DNA of 50,122 nt from Akkermansiaceae bacterium (GCA_025354565.1 JANXMQ010000066.1:1-50122), one strand, 5' to 3'. Positions 15,046 to 23,704 are shown, counted from the first letter of the stretch. The notes: generated by a model from the sequence alone, not told the origin. Numbers and translations are program-made.

Positions 15046-16482
15046 TCAGGCGAGGGGCAAGGTGAGCGTGGCCCGTGTTCCCCCGCCGTCCGCAAGCTCC
15101 AGGGTGATCGTGCCGCTGTGGAGTTCTGCAGTTTCTCTGACGAGCGTCAGTCCAAGGCCGGTGCCCTTGCGCTTCGAGGTGTGATGGCGTAGCGAGTAGA
15201 AGCGCTCGAAGATTTTTTCCCGTGCGTAGTCCGGGATACCGGGGCCGTGGTCGCGAATGGCGAGGACGACGTTTTTATCCGAAACAAGAACCGCAATGTT
15301 GACCACGCCATCACGCGGGGAAAAGTCGATGGCGTTTTCCAACAGATTCGTCACCGCCGCCCGCAGGATGTAGGCATCGCCCCGCAGGCGGGCGGGAACT
15401 GTGCCGGATTGAAGTTCCAATGTGACACCAGCGAGTTCCGCCATGGGTCGAGTTTGGTCGATAGCTCCGGCGACGATGGCGTGGAAATCGAGTTCATCGC
15501 GGACTTCAAGACTGGCCCGGCCTTCGATGGCGGAGAGTTCCAGCAGTCGATTGATCAAGCGCTCACTGCGGGCGGTCTCTGCGCGGATGTTTTCAATGAA
15601 TCGCTTGCGGGCTGCCACCGGCATTTCCTCATCCAAGAGTTCCGCCGCGCCACGGATCGCGGCGAGCGGGCTTTTCATCTCGTGGGTGAGCGTCTGGATG
15701 TAGCGCTCCGCATATTGGCGGCCTTCGAGGGCGGCCCGCATCGAGTCGAGCGCGTTGGCCAGCGTATTGACCTCGCGCCCGATGCCGAGCTTCGGCCTAG
15801 ACGGTCGCTCGCCGCGCTCGATGGCCCGCGCATAGGCGGTGATTTTTCCGAGTGGATGGAATAACCACAAAAACACCGCGATGATGAGAATCAGAATACC
15901 GCCGCCGATCAGCCCGCATGCGGTGTAAATGATCCTTCGCCGCTCGTAAACTAGCGGCAGCACGTCCGCTTGCGGCTTGTAAACTGTTAGCACTCCCTCG
16001 GGCATGGCCGGATTCCCAACCGGGGCGGCGACGAAGAGCACCGAGCCGTTGGGATCGTCCACATTTTCCTTGCTACTGCGCGCGCCGTAATGCCCGGCCA
16101 GGGTCCGCGACACATCCAGTTTCTGCGAGAGATCCTGGCCCTCGCGGCGGCCACCGTCCGAGTCGAAGATGACGACACCCTTTACATCCGTTAGATAAGC
16201 ATGGATGCCGACCTTGCGTTTCAGGTGTTTGAAAATCAACGCCTCAAGCACCCGCCCGTGAGCCCCGGCGAAGGCGTTGCGGAGTTCTTCCGGTTGGAAA
16301 TCATGCCCGCGCACATCCTTCGTGACGATTTCCGCCAGCAGGTTCGCCGTGTCCACCATCACCTCCTCGGTGGCCTGATAGGTCTGCGGCGCTACCTCTG
16401 CGAGAAAGCTTCGTGCCAGTTCATAGAACCCAAGCGTGATGATGAAGGCGACGAAAAACAGGGTGACACGGGTGAAACGCAT
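15046..16482 (-). CDS. creC: Sensor histidine kinase CreC
   Basis: 478 residues from MRFTRVTLFFVAFIITLGFYE at 16482. Two membrane helices (about 7-25 and 187-207) enclose an extracytoplasmic sensor domain with HAYLTDVKGVVIFDSDG and GHYGARSS, closely matching E. coli CreC. A HAMP-like linker leads to the phospho-acceptor motif LTHEMKSPLAAIRGAAELLDE (His near 273) and the ATP-binding N, G1 and G2 boxes (NLLENAIDFS, RDHGPGIPD, GTGLGL). It phosphorylates CreB in response to an unknown metabolic or envelope signal. It follows creB by 5 bp. A 529-codon frame to 16635 exists, but its N-terminus lies within creB. Confidence 0.93.
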   Translation of the reverse strand: MRFTRVTLFFVAFIITLGFYELARSFLAEVAPQTYQATEEVMVDTANLLAEIVTKDVRGHDFQPEELRNAFAGAHGRVLEALIFKHLKRKVGIHAYLTDVKGVVIFDSDGGRREGQDLSQKLDVSRTLAGHYGARSSKENVDDPNGSVLFVAAPVGNPAMPEGVLTVYKPQADVLPLVYERRRIIYTACGLIGGGILILIIAVFLWLFHPLGKITAYARAIERGERPSRPKLGIGREVNTLANALDSMRAALEGRQYAERYIQTLTHEMKSPLAAIRGAAELLDEEMPVAARKRFIENIRAETARSERLINRLLELSAIEGRASLEVRDELDFHAIVAGAIDQTRPMAELAGVTLELQSGTVPARLRGDAYILRAAVTNLLENAIDFSPRDGVVNIAVLVSDKNVVLAIRDHGPGIPDYAREKIFERFYSLRHHTSKRKGTGLGLTLVRETAELHSGTITLELADGGGTRATLTLPLA

Positions 16483-16487
16483 GACCG

Positions 16488-17183
16488 TCAAATTTCGCTG
16501 GCCAACAGGTAGCCAAGGCCACGGCGGGTCTGGATGAGGTCCTCCGCCCCCACGCGGACGGCCCGCAGCTTGGCGCGGATGGATTTCACGTGGGCGTCGA
16601 TGGTGCGGTCGGTGACGGCACCGGGATCCTGCCACGCGTATTCGAGCAATTGGTCGCGGGTGAACACCCGGCCCGGCCGGCCTAACAGCACAAGCAGCAG
16701 CTTGTATTCGTGGGCCGTTAGATCAAGCGGCTCGCCGTGGCAATGGACGCGCATGGCGGCACTGTCGTGATGCAAGACTTTACCTTCTCCGACAATCGGC
16801 TCTGCTTGCGGCGTGGGTGATGGCTGCGAACGACGCAGGATCGCCCGCACGCGAGCGACGATCTCACGCGGGGAAAATGGCTTGGTCACATAGTCGTCGC
16901 CGCCCAATTCCAAGCCCAAAATCCGGTCCACCTCGCCCGCGCGAGCCGTCAGGAACAACACCGGAATCACCGAGTTTTCGCGCAAGCGGCGACAGACATC
17001 CAGCCCGGTCATGTCCGGCAACCCGATGTCGAGGATCGCGAAGTCGAACGTCTCCCGCGCCGCCGCCGCCAAGGCCTCTGCACCGGTCAAGGCGTGACGC
17101 ACCTCGAAGCACTCGGTTTCAAGCGCATAAACGAGGGTATCGGCGATTGCCGGTTCATCTTCGACCAATAGGACGCGGGGCAT
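16488..17183 (-). CDS. creB: Response regulator CreB (OmpR/PhoB family)
   Basis: 231 residues. The receiver domain starts MPRVLLVEDEPAIADTLVYAL, with the phospho-acceptor Asp in LDIGLPDMTGLD (near 53) and KPFSPREIVARV, all close to E. coli CreB, including EVDRILGLELGGDDYV. The C-terminal winged-helix domain carries LDLTAHEYKLLLVLLGRPGRVFTRDQLL and RTIDAHVKSIRAKL. It should bind TTCAC direct repeats; three such elements lie just upstream of its own start, so autoregulation is likely. It leads a two-gene creBC operon; creA and creD are not in view. Confidence 0.94.
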   Translation of the reverse strand: MPRVLLVEDEPAIADTLVYALETECFEVRHALTGAEALAAAARETFDFAILDIGLPDMTGLDVCRRLRENSVIPVLFLTARAGEVDRILGLELGGDDYVTKPFSPREIVARVRAILRRSQPSPTPQAEPIVGEGKVLHHDSAAMRVHCHGEPLDLTAHEYKLLLVLLGRPGRVFTRDQLLEYAWQDPGAVTDRTIDAHVKSIRAKLRAVRVGAEDLIQTRRGLGYLLASEI

Positions 17184-17184
17184 T

Positions 17185-17246
17185 GCGGGATTTCAACCAC
17201 TCCGCGTGAAATGCCAATGAAGAAAGCGTGAAATTTCAAATCCCGC
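17185..17246 (-). promoter_or_regulatory. cre-tag-like triple direct repeat inside an inverted repeat
   Basis: On the minus strand TTCAC (17232-17228), TTCAT (17221-17217) and TTCAC (17210-17206) follow one another with exactly six bases between, an 11-bp period. The E. coli CreB site is TTCAC-N6-TTCAC. The array lies inside a perfect 9-bp inverted repeat, GCGGGATTT at 17185-17193 and AAATCCCGC at 17238-17246. The creB ATG is at 17183. TTGAAAT near 17191-17197 could be the -10. Confidence 0.65.
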
Positions 17247-17481
17247 CTCAGGCCCGCTCTGATCCCACTCGTATTGTCCTAAGATGAATGGCGTAACCCG
17301 CAACCGGATCGCGCGGGATAATGTGCCGATCTGAGCAGCGCCAAGCCGTTACATGCGGGCGCTGGTGACAGAAGACCCTGACGAGCGAGTGCAGGGCAGG
17401 AGGATTTCCGCCAATATGGGCGGCGAGATGGGCCACCAATTCAAGCGGACCCGCCGTCCCTTTTGTTATCGACAAGCAATC

Positions 17482-17509
17482 CTTGCCGTGGCGGGTCGGG
17501 CCGTTTAAC
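17482..17509 (+). promoter_or_regulatory. Candidate promoter of the zinc-ribbon gene
   Basis: CTTGCC (17482-17487) and TTTAAC (17504-17509) are 16 bp apart. The transcript would begin close to the second in-frame ATG at 17518, so a leaderless message starting at MQDEVRALLILQ is plausible; the first ATG at 17512 would then lie upstream of the transcript. Confidence 0.35.
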
Positions 17510-17511
17510 CA

Positions 17512-18222
17512 ATGGCCATGCAAGATGAAGTTCGCGCGTTGTTAATTCTTCAGGATCGTGACCGCCGGTTGTTGGCGCTAGCCAAGGATTTGGAAAAGCT
17601 GCCTCAGGACGAGGCCCGGGCGAAGGCAAAGCTGGCGGGTGACGAGGCCGCAGTGACGAAGGCCCACCAGGCTCTGCTGGATTGCGAACTGCGGGTAAAA
17701 AAGATCGAACTCGATGCCGAAACCCGGCGGACCACAATCAAGCGGCTTAAATTGCAGCAATTCGAGACGCGCAAGAACGAGGAGTTCGTCGCTCTGGGAC
17801 ATGAAATCACCCGCTACGAGAAAGATTTGGACGCATTTGAAACTCAGGAACTGGAGGCCATGGAGGAGGTGGACGGCTATCGCAGCGCCCACAAGGCCGC
17901 CGAAGCCGCTCGCGCGGTTACCCGCAAGTTGGTGGAAGAAGATCTGGCCACCGTCAGTCGCCGCCATACGCAGATGGCGGCCAACCGGACGGAAATTCTC
18001 GCAGAACGGGAGGCTCTCGTCGCCAAGGTGCCGGAAAATCTCATCCCGCTCTACGACCGCCTGATGAAGACCAAAGCAGGCCTCGCCATCGCGCCGTTGC
18101 GGGAGGGAAAATGCGAGGGTTGTCACATGAAGCTCATCGCCTCCACGGTGATGAAGGTCCATTCCAGCAAGGAAATCGCCCAATGCGAGGACTGCGGACG
18201 CATCCTTTACGTCGAGGAGTGA
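17512..18222 (+). CDS. Coiled-coil protein with C-terminal C4 zinc ribbon
   Basis: 236 residues; the start may instead be the ATG at 17518. The first 180 residues form a long antiparallel coiled coil (LILQDRDRRLLALAKDLEKL, then heptads with QFETRKNEEFVALGHEITRYEKDLD). The end is a zinc ribbon with two Cys pairs, CEGCHMKL and CEDCGRIL. This widespread bacterial family (zinc ribbon, formerly DUF164-like) is thought to bind nucleic acid; its exact role is not settled. It is convergent with the large pseudopilin gene, with an 8-bp gap between stops. Confidence 0.88.
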   Translation: MAMQDEVRALLILQDRDRRLLALAKDLEKLPQDEARAKAKLAGDEAAVTKAHQALLDCELRVKKIELDAETRRTTIKRLKLQQFETRKNEEFVALGHEITRYEKDLDAFETQELEAMEEVDGYRSAHKAAEAARAVTRKLVEEDLATVSRRHTQMAANRTEILAEREALVAKVPENLIPLYDRLMKTKAGLAIAPLREGKCEGCHMKLIASTVMKVHSSKEIAQCEDCGRILYVEE

Positions 18223-18229
18223 GAGGCTG

Positions 18230-20413
18230 TTAGTAGAAGTCCTTGTTGCGTTCTTCAAGCACCACTAGCCAGTTCATCATCGAAATCGGCGGCAGATCGG
18301 CAGGATGGAGGATCGGGCGCAGATTTACAGTGACTTGCGTAGCGCCAAGCGTATAGCCGTTGAGAGTTTTCGACTCCAGCGGCCTGATTGCGGTAGTGAT
18401 GGTGTCACTGGCGAGCGAGCCGATTTGACCCGTTAGAACAACGCTAAACGGATCAACATCCGTGCCATAGCGCTTCTCCGGTGCGAACAAGGAGCATGGA
18501 GGGAAATAAAGTCCCCCGGGATTGGTGAGTGTGACGGCGGGGGTGTATCCGGTGGGTGGAGCAGTGGCTACGTTGTTGAAATCATCGCCGATATAAAGTC
18601 GCAAGTTGGTCACAAGTGAGAACCCTTTGGTAAAACTTGTCAGGTTGGCGCATTCCCGAAGAATGCAGCCATAGTCGTTCAACGTGCAGGGAATGGATGG
18701 TTTTTTGGCGGGATTGTTCAGCCCGGTCACTGAGTAGTCAACATTGACGACCAATGAATTGTTAACCGCTGAAGTGGCAGCACTAATATTTGTTAGAAAT
18801 GCCGGAATTCGCTGCGGATAAACCGTGACACAGTTCTGGCCGCTGGGTAGGGCAATGATTGCAAAAGGAGATGCCGGACGCCAATAGCCAGAGGAATGGG
18901 TACCAGAACTGGGGAGAGGATCGCCTAATGTTGCATTATTGAATTTAATGGTGCCTGTAACGCCTTGTTTGAAAATATAGCCCCCACTGGTGCCATAGGC
19001 GATATCCACAGGAACTGTGGATGAGAAGGTGTAGCTATCGCCCTCATCCGCGACTTTGACGTAGCCCGCTGGCAAAGTGGTCTGGATCGCAGAAGTCAGC
19101 GGGATGTTCATGCTGGCCCGTGCGCCGCTAGCCAGATAGTAGGCGAAACGCAACATCGTGGGAGTGCTGTTTGAAACGCTCTGCACTTGGGTGACGTCCA
19201 ACTGCATGGCACATTGGAGTGCGCCGATGGTATAGTTGTTCCAAGTGGTGGTGGACAGGACATTGGACTCTGTGGTTTGGGAAAATCGATCGAAGTAATC
19301 CGAACCGCGATTGATCGGAACAAAGGCGGCACGGCCACTTTCCGAGGCCAACGACACGGGGAAAAACGGCCCGGTCGTAACTTGATAGGACTCCCGAACG
19401 CCAGGGCTAAACGGGCTGGAAGTAAAGCTCTGCCCGCCGATGGTGGTGCCCGTGGACAGGGTCATCCCACGGCGGCTCGAGAGAGCGCTGAGTGCGGTGG
19501 TCCCTTGGACATCCGCTTTGCCGACGAACATGCCGCCGTCGATGGTCACATTCTGCCATGCGGAACCCGACGCGTATTGTCCTAATGACATGAAGGCTGA
19601 AGAAGAAATAGCGAGCTGTGACGGGATTTCATAAATCGAGAGCACAAAATTTCGCCTCACATTGGCAAGATAGGTCAAGGCATCATCATGGTCCGCGACA
19701 TTCATGGAGAAGGCCCACCAATTCCGCTTGGCCACGAAATTGCTCCCCGGTGTGGCGTAGCCGAAGTTGATCTGCGGATAGGGCAGAATGTTAAAATTCG
19801 GATAAGTCGCCACGGGTAGTCCTACACCCGACTGCGCAAGAGTACCATAGGCTTTATAACTTGAGATGATCGGATAACTCGCATCGCGGGTGGTGGTGGT
19901 CGAATCGCTTGATGTCAAAGGAACTGGATAGCCAGTGCCGAGACTGCGATTAATTCCAGCCGAGGCATATCCAGTATCCGGGGAAATCGCCGAAAAAATC
20001 GTGCTGGGAGTGCCAAGCGCGGAATCCCCGAGATTGGCGCTTTTGAGATTTGCTATATTTAAGCTAGTTAGAAGATTGCTGGGAATGGAGCTTCGTGCGT
20101 TCGCAGCATCCAAGGATTCCGTAAAAATATTCTGCCAGCGTAGCGGATCGCTAACGGTCGAACTCGCGTTGGAACCGGATTGCATTGCGAGGATTGCGCG
20201 GTTTGGCGTGATCGCGACGATCGAGCGCAGGATCGCCTCTTCTTTTTCGGCGTAGTCCACGCGGAGCTGCACCTGCCCTTGGATCGCTTGGGATTCGACG
20301 GCCCGACGGAAGGCATAAATCATCAGAATCGAAAGTACCGTGCCGACGGCGAGCACAAGAACAATCGAGATATATCCCGACGGGTGACGTCTAGAAAAGG
20401 AGGTTTTCATCAT
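18230..20413 (-). CDS. Large pseudopilin-like protein (PilX-like N-terminus)
   Basis: 727 residues. The N-terminus is short and basic (MMKTSFSRRHPSG), followed by a single hydrophobic helix YISIVLVLAVGTVLSILMIYAF and then a helix AVESQAIQGQVQLRVDYAEKEE, the layout of PilX/GspK-type minor pseudopilins, although the usual Glu at +5 is absent. The remaining 640 residues are rich in Ser, Thr and Asn, beta-type, and probably extracellular. No family name is certain; it resembles the large member of PVC pseudopilin cassettes. Its ATG overlaps the stop of the preceding gene (20410-20413), so it is coupled to it. Confidence 0.75.
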   Translation of the reverse strand: MMKTSFSRRHPSGYISIVLVLAVGTVLSILMIYAFRRAVESQAIQGQVQLRVDYAEKEEAILRSIVAITPNRAILAMQSGSNASSTVSDPLRWQNIFTESLDAANARSSIPSNLLTSLNIANLKSANLGDSALGTPSTIFSAISPDTGYASAGINRSLGTGYPVPLTSSDSTTTTRDASYPIISSYKAYGTLAQSGVGLPVATYPNFNILPYPQINFGYATPGSNFVAKRNWWAFSMNVADHDDALTYLANVRRNFVLSIYEIPSQLAISSSAFMSLGQYASGSAWQNVTIDGGMFVGKADVQGTTALSALSSRRGMTLSTGTTIGGQSFTSSPFSPGVRESYQVTTGPFFPVSLASESGRAAFVPINRGSDYFDRFSQTTESNVLSTTTWNNYTIGALQCAMQLDVTQVQSVSNSTPTMLRFAYYLASGARASMNIPLTSAIQTTLPAGYVKVADEGDSYTFSSTVPVDIAYGTSGGYIFKQGVTGTIKFNNATLGDPLPSSGTHSSGYWRPASPFAIIALPSGQNCVTVYPQRIPAFLTNISAATSAVNNSLVVNVDYSVTGLNNPAKKPSIPCTLNDYGCILRECANLTSFTKGFSLVTNLRLYIGDDFNNVATAPPTGYTPAVTLTNPGGLYFPPCSLFAPEKRYGTDVDPFSVVLTGQIGSLASDTITTAIRPLESKTLNGYTLGATQVTVNLRPILHPADLPPISMMNWLVVLEERNKDFY

Positions 20414-20937
20414 TGCATGGTTCCCGAATAGGTAATTTCTTCACTGTTAGGTCCGGTTAAGGTCATTCTGAGAACACCGTTTACCATGGCGAACGACACA
20501 TTGGCCGCTGTATGGGTTACCGTCCACTGAGGCGTCCCAAGCGCCCCACTGACCGGAACGAGGTAATAGTAAAGCGCATTTCCGGTCCCCTTGTTTTCAA
20601 AGGACAAAATAGCTGCCCGCATCACTCCATCTGGCTGCCGGAAGTTCAACAAGAGCACTGGCGACGCAGTCAACTGCGCATTATTTCCTGCCAGCGCGTC
20701 GTTGACCGTGTTATGCAGCCGGAAGCGCTCGGCCTTGCCCACCATGCGGCTCACATACATGCTGATGATCGGTGCTTCCTCCGTGAGAAATCCCTGGGCC
20801 TTGAAAATTGTCAGGAAACTAAGTTGTTGGTTAAACAACGATAAAACCATAGTTCCGGTTGCCAAACCAAGCATGATGGCAAGAGCCAATTCAATCAACG
20901 TGAAGCCGCGGCGCAGGCGATGTGACATGGTTTTCAT
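20410..20937 (-). CDS. Prepilin-type protein (PilW/GspJ-like)
   Basis: 175 residues. The leader MKTMSHRLRRG|FTLIELALAIMLGLATGTMVLSLF contains a textbook prepilin peptidase site with Glu at +5. The globular domain includes FLTEEAPIISMYVSRMVGKAERF, as in PilW/GspJ-like minor pseudopilins. It overlaps both neighbours by four bases (20934-20937 and 20410-20413), which shows tight translational coupling of the three pseudopilin genes. The protein would sit in the inner membrane before assembly into a pseudopilus or secretion complex encoded elsewhere. Confidence 0.87.
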   Translation of the reverse strand: MKTMSHRLRRGFTLIELALAIMLGLATGTMVLSLFNQQLSFLTIFKAQGFLTEEAPIISMYVSRMVGKAERFRLHNTVNDALAGNNAQLTASPVLLLNFRQPDGVMRAAILSFENKGTGNALYYYLVPVSGALGTPQWTVTHTAANVSFAMVNGVLRMTLTGPNSEEITYSGTMQ

Positions 20938-21416
20938 TGGGAACGCAGGACGGTTCTGGATTTCTCATAGGTCAGCGAGCCAACCGTGAAGGTCAGGACA
21001 CTTTGCGCCTTCCACACTTTCATCGCCGCAGGATTGGTGGCCACCGTGCCGGAGCCTCCGTCGATCGGATAGTTGTTCGCATCGGCGAAACGGGTGCGCA
21101 CCACGGTCCCGGTGATCGAGGCACCGCCGGGCAGCTTGCCAACCGTCACCACGCTCGATGCCGTCGTCGGATAGGCCGGCCATGGGGAATCCGTGGCTAA
21201 CAAATTCTCAAACGGAATCCGCTGGGCGTAAGCCCGCTCGTAGGTCATGTAAGCGTCTGTCACCGACTGCTTGAGGATCCATTGTCGCGGGGCCAGGATA
21301 TTCAGCGAGAGTTTGAGCAGGACGAGTCCTAAAACCGTGATCATGGACAACGCAATCATCGCTTCCACCATGACAAAGCCCGCACGCAGAGATCGCGCCT
21401 TGCGAAACGGCTTCAG
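20934..21416 (-). CDS. Prepilin-type protein (PilV/GspI-like) with non-ATG start
   Basis: About 160 residues. The motif RAG|FVMVEAMIALSMITVLGLVLLKL is a prepilin cleavage site with Glu at +5. An ATG-initiated protein would begin at 21371 inside the motif, after the cleavage point, and would have no leader. The frame is open far upstream, but there it overlaps the plus-strand gene. The best start is a CTG at 21416, giving the basic leader KPFRKARSLRAG, preceded by AGGAG ten bases upstream. The stop overlaps the next gene's ATG. PilV/GspI-like members are usually needed to start pilus tips. Confidence 0.72.
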   Translation of the reverse strand: MKPFRKARSLRAGFVMVEAMIALSMITVLGLVLLKLSLNILAPRQWILKQSVTDAYMTYERAYAQRIPFENLLATDSPWPAYPTTASSVVTVGKLPGGASITGTVVRTRFADANNYPIDGGSGTVATNPAAMKVWKAQSVLTFTVGSLTYEKSRTVLRSQ

Positions 21417-21434
21417 ACACCGGATGCTCCTGCC

Positions 21435-22031
21435 ATGGACGTGTACCTCAGCAAATTGGCATGTGGCCTCGGCTTGCTCTGGTTGATGGCCGGGCTGGCC
21501 ATGGCGCAGGCCGTTCTCGAACCGCCCTTCGGCTTGCGCTGGGGAGATTCTCCGGAAAAATTGATTGCTTGGGCAGCCCGACATACGCTGGATGTTAACA
21601 TTTCCCTGCCTGGAGATCAACCCGCAATGCGGATTTTGAAAATCCAGCCAAAAAAAGGCTTCTTGCCGGAGACTCAAGCGGGCGCGGTGGAGGGGCGATT
21701 CCTGGAGGGCAAGCTGTATGAACTGACCGTCCATTACTTCGATCCCGAGGCCTCGACCGATCTGATGGAAGCCCGTTTCGAGGCGTTGCGGAAACAAGTC
21801 GCTCTGGAACATGGTCCGCTCCTGACCAACCAGCAGCAGCGGGCGGTGGAGGACCAATTCGTGACGCGGACTCAATCGTTTCATCGGGAGCCGGTAAAGG
21901 GCTTGTTCCTCCTGTTGGCTTTCACCGAGGTGGAGGATTTGTTACGGAAATCAAAGGATGCTAGGTTTTCGCTGATCTATCGAAATGACAATTACAGGAA
22001 CGAGTTACTGAAAGAATTGAAAGGCCCGTGA
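21435..22031 (+). CDS. Secreted protein of unknown function inside the pseudopilin locus
   Basis: 198 residues with a convincing signal peptide (MDVYLSKLACGLGLLWLMAGLAMAQA). The mature protein begins VLEPPFGLRWGDSPEKLIAW and is a mixed alpha/beta domain of 170 residues. I recognise no family, but GLRWGDSPEKL-type starts are frequent in verrucomicrobial secreted proteins. It runs opposite to the pseudopilin genes: its ATG is 18 bp from the CTG start of 20934-21416, and its stop is 1 bp from the stop of 22033-23103. Confidence 0.8.
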   Translation: MDVYLSKLACGLGLLWLMAGLAMAQAVLEPPFGLRWGDSPEKLIAWAARHTLDVNISLPGDQPAMRILKIQPKKGFLPETQAGAVEGRFLEGKLYELTVHYFDPEASTDLMEARFEALRKQVALEHGPLLTNQQQRAVEDQFVTRTQSFHREPVKGLFLLLAFTEVEDLLRKSKDARFSLIYRNDNYRNELLKELKGP

Positions 22032-22032
22032 T

Positions 22033-23103
22033 TCACTCGATGGTGGTGACGGTGCCATTCACTTCAATCGTCCGGTTGAGAGTGAAACTGACATAAGCCA
22101 AGCGATCGACTCCGAACGGGGTTACTGTCAATAACTCCATCGTCCAAAGACCATCACCGCTAAACGCGGTATCATAGTTTGACACCGTGAGAACCCGACT
22201 GTTAGGCACAGAATCATTGACGTTCAAGTGGGATCCAGACACAAGAGTTCCCGTAGTCCCCAGTACCGGATTGCCTTTGTAAACTTGAAGATAGGTGCTT
22301 GATGTCGGATAGAGATCATTCAAAGTGAGAGTCAGCGTGGGCATCGAAAACCGGATGAGTTGGTTTTGGGCGACGCCTGAGATCGTGCCGTCGGCAACTG
22401 GCCAGATCTGAATATAGCGTGAAGCCACTTGGGAGGCGGGTGCTTGGTAATCATCAAGCGTGAAGACGGAAAACCGTTCTTCGCCTCTTACCTTTGATCG
22501 GTTCGAGCCGGGTACGGCATTGATGCTATAGTTCAGGGTTTGCAGTCCATTCTGAGCGACCGACACTTGGGTAAGAATAGTGGCTTGGGTGCGGTCGAGA
22601 TTCACCCCGGTCCCACCCACCCCGTAGGATTGGACATGGTGAAATAGATTCACACTTTTCTCGGCGACTGGATCCGTCACGCCGTTGAGCAGGCCACTGA
22701 CCGTCACATAGACAGTGAAAGGGCGGTCAGCACGGGTCCGCCGCACCATCGCCGGCAAGGTCACCGGGATGGTGGAGGTGTTAGTGAGATCCTCCCCATA
22801 GGTGTCTTCGGAGTCAATTTGGACAGCGGCGATTGGGACGTAAGTGCCGACGTATTCGGTGTCCAACAAATAACTAACCACTGTGGGTGAGCTGACAGTC
22901 CACAATTCAAACCGCGCACCGCCCGGGTTAATTGCCAAGGAAGAAAGACCGCTTCCGGTGGGCGCGACGGAAGCGTCATACTGAACCCCAGTTGGCAATT
23001 GCACCTGCCGGACGAAGTTTGTGTAGGTCGTCACAGATTGGCCCGAGGCCAGGGAAACCGCCGCACAGGCAGCGGCTAACATTCTTAATAGGATGGGTTT
23101 CAT
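22033..23103 (-). CDS. Secreted beta-rich protein of the pseudopilin locus
   Basis: 356 residues with a signal peptide (MKPILLRMLAAACAAVSLASG). The mature part is rich in Ser, Thr and Val with alternating beta strands (SVTTYTNFVRQVQLPTGVQY, RFSMPTLTLTLNDLYPTSST) and ends VNGTVTTIE. It probably contains immunoglobulin-like folds and acts outside the cytoplasm. No known family. Its gene is third in a minus-strand block with the next two (gaps 12 and 4 bp). Confidence 0.78.
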   Translation of the reverse strand: MKPILLRMLAAACAAVSLASGQSVTTYTNFVRQVQLPTGVQYDASVAPTGSGLSSLAINPGGARFELWTVSSPTVVSYLLDTEYVGTYVPIAAVQIDSEDTYGEDLTNTSTIPVTLPAMVRRTRADRPFTVYVTVSGLLNGVTDPVAEKSVNLFHHVQSYGVGGTGVNLDRTQATILTQVSVAQNGLQTLNYSINAVPGSNRSKVRGEERFSVFTLDDYQAPASQVASRYIQIWPVADGTISGVAQNQLIRFSMPTLTLTLNDLYPTSSTYLQVYKGNPVLGTTGTLVSGSHLNVNDSVPNSRVLTVSNYDTAFSGDGLWTMELLTVTPFGVDRLAYVSFTLNRTIEVNGTVTTIE

Positions 23104-23115
23104 GGTTGTTTGGTT

Positions 23116-23700
23116 TTATTTTTTAGCTGGCACTTTGAGCGGCAGTACTGAGATTGGACCACCTAAGTAGGTGGCAACAACCAGATTACCACTCAAGGAC
23201 ATCTGCCGAAAGGTTTGATCTGCAATCGGGACATTACCTTCCGCCTGAGCACGACTCACCTCGACGGTGGTGATCCAACCACGGTTAGCCGAGTAAAAAT
23301 CAGCCCAACCTTGGATGATAGCACCCGGTTGCAAGTGAATACGGTCGAAATAATTTTTCGGAATCATTAAGATCGCACGCTTGGGAACAAGCGTGGCAAA
23401 TTTGCGGAAACACACGATGTCCGACTCAGTTAGAATATCTTTTGGCCGATTCAACACTGAAGGATCCGGTCCAAACATTGGCTTGAGATTGCGCATCGGA
23501 TCCACTTGTTGGCTTTGCTGATAAACTACAGTGAGTTGCTCGTGGGTGGCCGCGTCACGCCAGACTACATCGCCGTTGGTCACATCATGCCACGCCACCG
23601 GGGCCGCAGGTGGCACGGCAAACGTGACCAAAGACGTGAGGCCTAGCAGGCAAAGCAGCGCGCAGCCGATCCTAAAGTTATGGATTTTGCATGTTTTCAT
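23116..23700 (-). CDS. Secreted protein of the pseudopilin locus
   Basis: 194 residues. An N-terminal signal (MKTCKIHNFRIGCALLCLLGLTSLVTFA) is followed by PPAAPVAWHDVTNGDVVWRD. The middle has HLQPGAIIQGWADFYSANRGW and the end SGNLVVATYLGGPISVLPLK, suggesting a small beta domain. Not recognised. It lies 4 bp downstream of the 23705-24454 gene and 12 bp upstream of the 22033-23103 gene in the same operon. Confidence 0.75.
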   Translation of the reverse strand: MKTCKIHNFRIGCALLCLLGLTSLVTFAVPPAAPVAWHDVTNGDVVWRDAATHEQLTVVYQQSQQVDPMRNLKPMFGPDPSVLNRPKDILTESDIVCFRKFATLVPKRAILMIPKNYFDRIHLQPGAIIQGWADFYSANRGWITTVEVSRAQAEGNVPIADQTFRQMSLSGNLVVATYLGGPISVLPLKVPAKK

Positions 23701-23704
23701 GAGT

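Larger units (their letters stand above)
17184..17511. other. Gap between creB and the zinc-ribbon gene
   Basis: 328 bp between divergent genes. The left 63 bp hold the creB control region. The right end (17482-17509) holds a candidate promoter for the zinc-ribbon gene. The middle shows no gene I can support: a 91-codon minus-strand frame lacks any recognisable domain, and RNase P RNA motifs, which sometimes neighbour this zinc-ribbon family, are absent. Confidence 0.5.

Noticed and set aside
17184-17511. RNase P RNA gene, sometimes found beside this zinc-ribbon family
   Set aside because: The conserved GAGGAAAGTCC and ACAGAA-CCGGCTTA segments are missing on both strands.
17248-17523. 91-codon minus-strand frame beside the zinc-ribbon gene
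   Set aside because: No domain, no plausible start signal, and it overlaps the zinc-ribbon start.
20934-21884. 316-codon frame for the PilV-like gene
   Set aside because: Its first half is antisense to the plus-strand gene 21435-22031, which has a clear signal peptide. The prepilin leader shows the true start is near 21416.
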